The translations under genes and the position numbers were made by a program. DNA of 64,000 bases, from the NCBI GenBank assembly GCA_021811235.1, contig JAJZPG010000007.1, forward strand, positions 1-64,000, given 5' to 3'. Origin of the DNA: Pseudomonadota bacterium. GTDB lineage: Bacteria > Pseudomonadota > Gammaproteobacteria > Burkholderiales > Thiobacillaceae. The notes below the pieces were generated by a model that made no database searches, had not been told where the DNA came from, and saw nothing but the letters and a program-made list of their open reading frames with translations. This document shows, piece after piece, positions 61,281-64,000 of the stretch (positions are counted from its first letter, which is position 1; each line of letters opens with the position of its first letter).

Positions 61281-62093
61281 TCAGTGAAGGCTGCGCGCGA
61301 GCATGAAGATCCAGTCCTTTTTCGTGAGCACCGGGCGGTTGTGGAAGACGCAGCCGGGATCGGCGTGCAGCTTCTTCAGGATGGCCTCGCCGCCGCGGAT
61401 CGTCACCCGTATCTCCAGGCCGATACGGCCCGTGAGCGCGCGGCCGAGCGGCGCGCCGGCCTGCAGCAGTTTGCGGGTCCGTTCGATCTGCTTGTGCATC
61501 ATCATGTGCCACAGCCCGCGTGTGTCGCCGGCTGCGATCTGTGCCTCGCTGACGTGGTGCGCGGCGAGCTCGTCCAGCGGCAGGTAGATGCGTCCTTTTT
61601 GGTAATCGACCGCGATATCCTGCAGGAAATTGATCAACTGCAGGCTGCTGCAGATGGCATCGGAATAGGCGATGTGGCGCGCGTCGTGGTCGCCGTACAG
61701 ATGCAGCATCAAGCGTCCCACCGGGTTGGCCGAGCGACGGCAGTAGTCCATCAGTTCGCCGAAGCTGGCATAGCGGGTCTTTTCCACGTCCTGCGCGAAA
61801 GCCGACAGCAGGTCGCGAAACAGGGCGAGCGGAATGGCGTGACTGCGGATCACCTCGGCCAACGGGCCGAATACCGGGTCGGTCGGCGTCTCGCCGCGTT
61901 CGATGCGGTCGAGTTCGTGGTGGTAGGCCGCAAGTTGGGCCAGCCGCTCGGAAGCGGGGGCGTCGCCCTCGTCGGCGATGTCGTCCGCGCTGCGGGCAAA
62001 GCGGTAAATGGCTTCCACCGGCCGGCGCAGCCGCTTGGGCAGCAGCCAGGACGCAACGGGGAAGTTTTCGTAGTGATCGACCGGCACCGGCAA
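61281..62093 (-). CDS. hpnC: Hydroxysqualene synthase HpnC
   Basis: A 270-aa enzyme of the same fold as HpnD: ARSADDIADEGDAP (first Asp motif) and DIAVDYQKGRIYLPLDELAAH (second, with an altered residue as in HpnC). It rearranges presqualene diphosphate to hydroxysqualene. First gene of the hpnCDE operon. No squalene-hopene cyclase (shc) is in the window. Confidence 0.89.
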   Translation of the reverse strand: MPVPVDHYENFPVASWLLPKRLRRPVEAIYRFARSADDIADEGDAPASERLAQLAAYHHELDRIERGETPTDPVFGPLAEVIRSHAIPLALFRDLLSAFAQDVEKTRYASFGELMDYCRRSANPVGRLMLHLYGDHDARHIAYSDAICSSLQLINFLQDIAVDYQKGRIYLPLDELAAHHVSEAQIAAGDTRGLWHMMMHKQIERTRKLLQAGAPLGRALTGRIGLEIRVTIRGGEAILKKLHADPGCVFHNRPVLTKKDWIFMLARSLH

Positions 62094-62202
62094 TAAAAAA
62101 CGGAATGGGAATAAAGACTTAGGCGGGATGCCGGTGTGGCTTGGGTGACAGCATCGCTTTGATTATATTACACTTCTTGGTCGAAGGTTTTGCGGCCAAG
62201 CC

Positions 62203-62289
<87 letters not shown>

Positions 62290-62338
62290 GGCATCATGCC
62301 GTTCATCCCTAATTTCAATTCAGCCAGGAAGTATTGTG

Positions 62339-63637
62339 ATGCAAGCAAATCTTGAAGTTCTCGAAGGTCTGGTCCGGCGCCTGGACATCAACGTGCCCAT
62401 GGACCAGCTGGAAACCGAAGTGCAGAGCCGCCTGAAGCGGCTGGCGCGCAACGTCAAGATGGATGGCTTCCGTCCTGGCAAGGCACCCTTGAGCGCGGTG
62501 GCGCGTCAGCACGGTCCCGGCGTGCGTCAGGAAGTACTGGGCGAAACCCTGCAGGCCCGTTTCGGCGAGGCGGTGCAGGCGCATCAACTGAAGATCGCCG
62601 GCTATCCGCGCTTCGAACCGAAAACCGGGCAGGGCGCCGCCGCGGAAATGACTTTCAGCGCTAGTTTCGAGGTCTATCCTGAAGTGAAGATCGACGCGCT
62701 GAACAGCGGCAAGATCAGTCGTCCCGCTGTCGATCTGAGCGAGGCCGATGTCATGAAGACGCTGGAAGTGCTGCAGAAGCAGCGCCGTACCTTCGAAAAG
62801 GCCGATCGCGCCGCGGCGGAAGGCGATCTGGTCCGCTTCGACTACCAGGGCACGGTCGACGGCACGCCGTTTGAAGGCGGCAAGGGCGAGGACTTCGCTG
62901 CGGTGATTGGTGAAGGCCGCCTGCTGAAGGATTTCGAGCAGAGCCTGGTCGGGCTCAAGGCAGGTGACAGCAAAGGCTTCGATCTGACCTTCCCGGCTGA
63001 ATACGCTGCCCGCGAATTGGCAGGCAAGGCTGCGCATTTCGAGGTGCAGGTGAAGGAGGTGCAGGCCCCGGTGCTGCCGCCGGTCGATGCCGACTTCGCC
63101 AAGGCGCTGGGCGTGGAAGACGGTGACGTGGAAAAGCTCAAGGCCGAGGTGAAAGCCAACCTGGAGCGCGAGGTCAAGCGTCGAGTGCAGACGAAACTGA
63201 AGGAGCAGGCCATGGAGCTGCTGCTGCAGAAAAGCACGCTGGATCTGCCGCAGAGCCTGGTGGCGATGGAAACCGAGCGTCTGCTGAAAATGACGGAGGC
63301 CGACATGCAGTCGCGCGGGGTTCAGACCATGAAGCTCTCTGCCGATATGTTTACAGGACAGGCCGAGCGCCGTGTGCGTCTGGGGCTGATCCTGGCGGAG
63401 ATCGTGCAGGCGAACAAGCTGACGGCGCAGCCCGAGCAGATTCGTGCCCTGATCGCCGAGCAGGCGCAGAGCTACGAAGAGCCGGAACAGGTGGTGCAGT
63501 GGTACTACCAGAGCCCGGAACGGATGCAGGAGATCGAGTCCCTGGCACTGGAAGAGAATGTGGTAGCATGGGTCGCAGGTCAGGCCCAAGTGGAAGACGT
63601 GACAACCTCTTTTGAAGAATTGATGGGACGTGCCTGA
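62339..63637 (+). CDS. tig: Trigger factor (ribosome-bound chaperone)
   Basis: A 432-aa chaperone: N-terminal ribosome-binding domain with [19 protein letters not shown] (the GFRxGxxP signature), PPIase domain (~150-240; [20 protein letters not shown]), and a helical C-terminal cradle. The start is ATG at 62339; GTG one codon earlier is possible. Stop shares a base with clpP. Confidence 0.95.
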   Translation: MQANLEVLEGLVRRLDINVPMDQLETEVQSRLKRLARNVKMDGFRPGKAPLSAVARQHGPGVRQEVLGETLQARFGEAVQAHQLKIAGYPRFEPKTGQGAAAEMTFSASFEVYPEVKIDALNSGKISRPAVDLSEADVMKTLEVLQKQRRTFEKADRAAAEGDLVRFDYQGTVDGTPFEGGKGEDFAAVIGEGRLLKDFEQSLVGLKAGDSKGFDLTFPAEYAARELAGKAAHFEVQVKEVQAPVLPPVDADFAKALGVEDGDVEKLKAEVKANLEREVKRRVQTKLKEQAMELLLQKSTLDLPQSLVAMETERLLKMTEADMQSRGVQTMKLSADMFTGQAERRVRLGLILAEIVQANKLTAQPEQIRALIAEQAQSYEEPEQVVQWYYQSPERMQEIESLALEENVVAWVAGQAQVEDVTTSFEELMGRA

Positions 63638-64000
63638 TGCGCATTGATTTTGAACGCAATTCCCTCGAGCCCCAGGGTCTGGGGCTGGTGCCCATGGTCG
63701 TCGAGCAGAGCGGCCGGGGCGAGCGTGCCTACGACATCTATTCGCGCCTGCTCAAGGAGCGGGTCATTTTCCTGGTCGGCCCGGTGAACGACGCCACCGC
63801 CAACCTGGTGGTGGCGCAGATGCTGTTCCTGGAGTCGGAAAACCCCGACAAGGACATCTACTTCTACATCAACTCGCCCGGCGGATCGGTTTCGGCCGGC
63901 CTCGCGATCTACGACACCATGCAGTTCATCAAGCCGGACGTGTCCACCCTGTGCATCGGCCAGGCGGCCAGCATGGGCGCGTTCCTGCTGACTGCGGGCG
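63637..64000 (+). CDS. clpP: ClpP protease subunit, N-terminal part (cut by window end)
   Basis: The first 121 codons of Clp[54 protein letters not shown] and the nucleophile Ser in [11 protein letters not shown] are present. The catalytic His and Asp lie beyond the window. ClpP with ClpX degrades tagged proteins. The start overlaps the tig stop (TGATG), the usual tig-clpP order. Confidence 0.95.
   Translation, partial: MRIDFERNSLEPQGLGLVPMVVEQSGRGERAYDIYSRLLKERVIFLVGPVNDATANLVVAQMLFLESENPDKDIYFYINSPGGSVSAGLAIYDTMQFIKPDVSTLCIGQAASMGAFLLTAG

Overview
The window is a high-GC, densely packed bacterial chromosome segment. The gene content suggests a betaproteobacterium: an uninterrupted hisDCBHAFIE-hinT-tatABC run, hpnCDE squalene genes, LemA/TPM/NfeD/SPFH membrane genes and a tig-clpP pair. 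A Thiobacillus-like or other Nitrosomonadales/Hydrogenophilales host is my inference; no rRNA or other taxonomic marker is present.

Layout. (1) 1-11.2 kb is accessory DNA. It opens with broken pieces of a TOTE-type primase gene and a RelE-type toxin gene. A minus-strand seven-gene cluster follows: YggS-like PLP carrier, AurF-like diiron oxygenase, its ferredoxin-type reductase, a glutamine amidotransferase, a PdxY-like pyridoxal kinase, a 79-aa unknown and a class III aminotransferase. It is read divergently from a PtsJ-like MocR regulator. Next come a broken thioredoxin-fold gene, a MarR/thioredoxin/cytochrome P460 locus with two matching operators, and an AbiE module whose toxin gene is dead. 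Near-identical 18-bp motifs lie at both ends of this segment. (2) 11.2-15.8 kb has two flavoproteins and a lipoprotein/ECF sigma/anti-sigma operon. (3) 16.0-20.6 kb is an arsenic island: ArsR, ArsI/CadI, two ArsC, Acr3, ArsP and small redox proteins. (4) 20.8-24.8 kb is a lower-GC three-gene operon (DGQHR protein, unknown protein, D12-type DNA methyltransferase). It lies next to tRNA-Thr between two copies of one hairpin, and is a candidate uncharacterised defence/modification system. (5) 25.1-47.8 kb is mostly housekeeping: gltX, tRNA-Val, rhlE, a secreted 5'-nucleotidase, phoH, tsaB-rimI-udg, the lemA-to-qmcA membrane cluster, lplT, a LysR regulator and a Fur-family regulator. (6) 47.9-55.8 kb is the histidine operon running into hinT and tatABC. 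(7) 55.9-64 kb has an ammonium channel, a membrane Ser/Thr kinase, an SDR, hpnCDE, tRNA-Leu, tig and a clpP cut by the window edge.

The two most promising uncharacterised systems are the B6/PLP-linked diiron-oxygenase cluster (about 0.7-8.2 kb) and the DGQHR-unknown-methyltransferase operon (20.8-24.8 kb). All family calls come from reading motifs and translated sequence; no database search was run.
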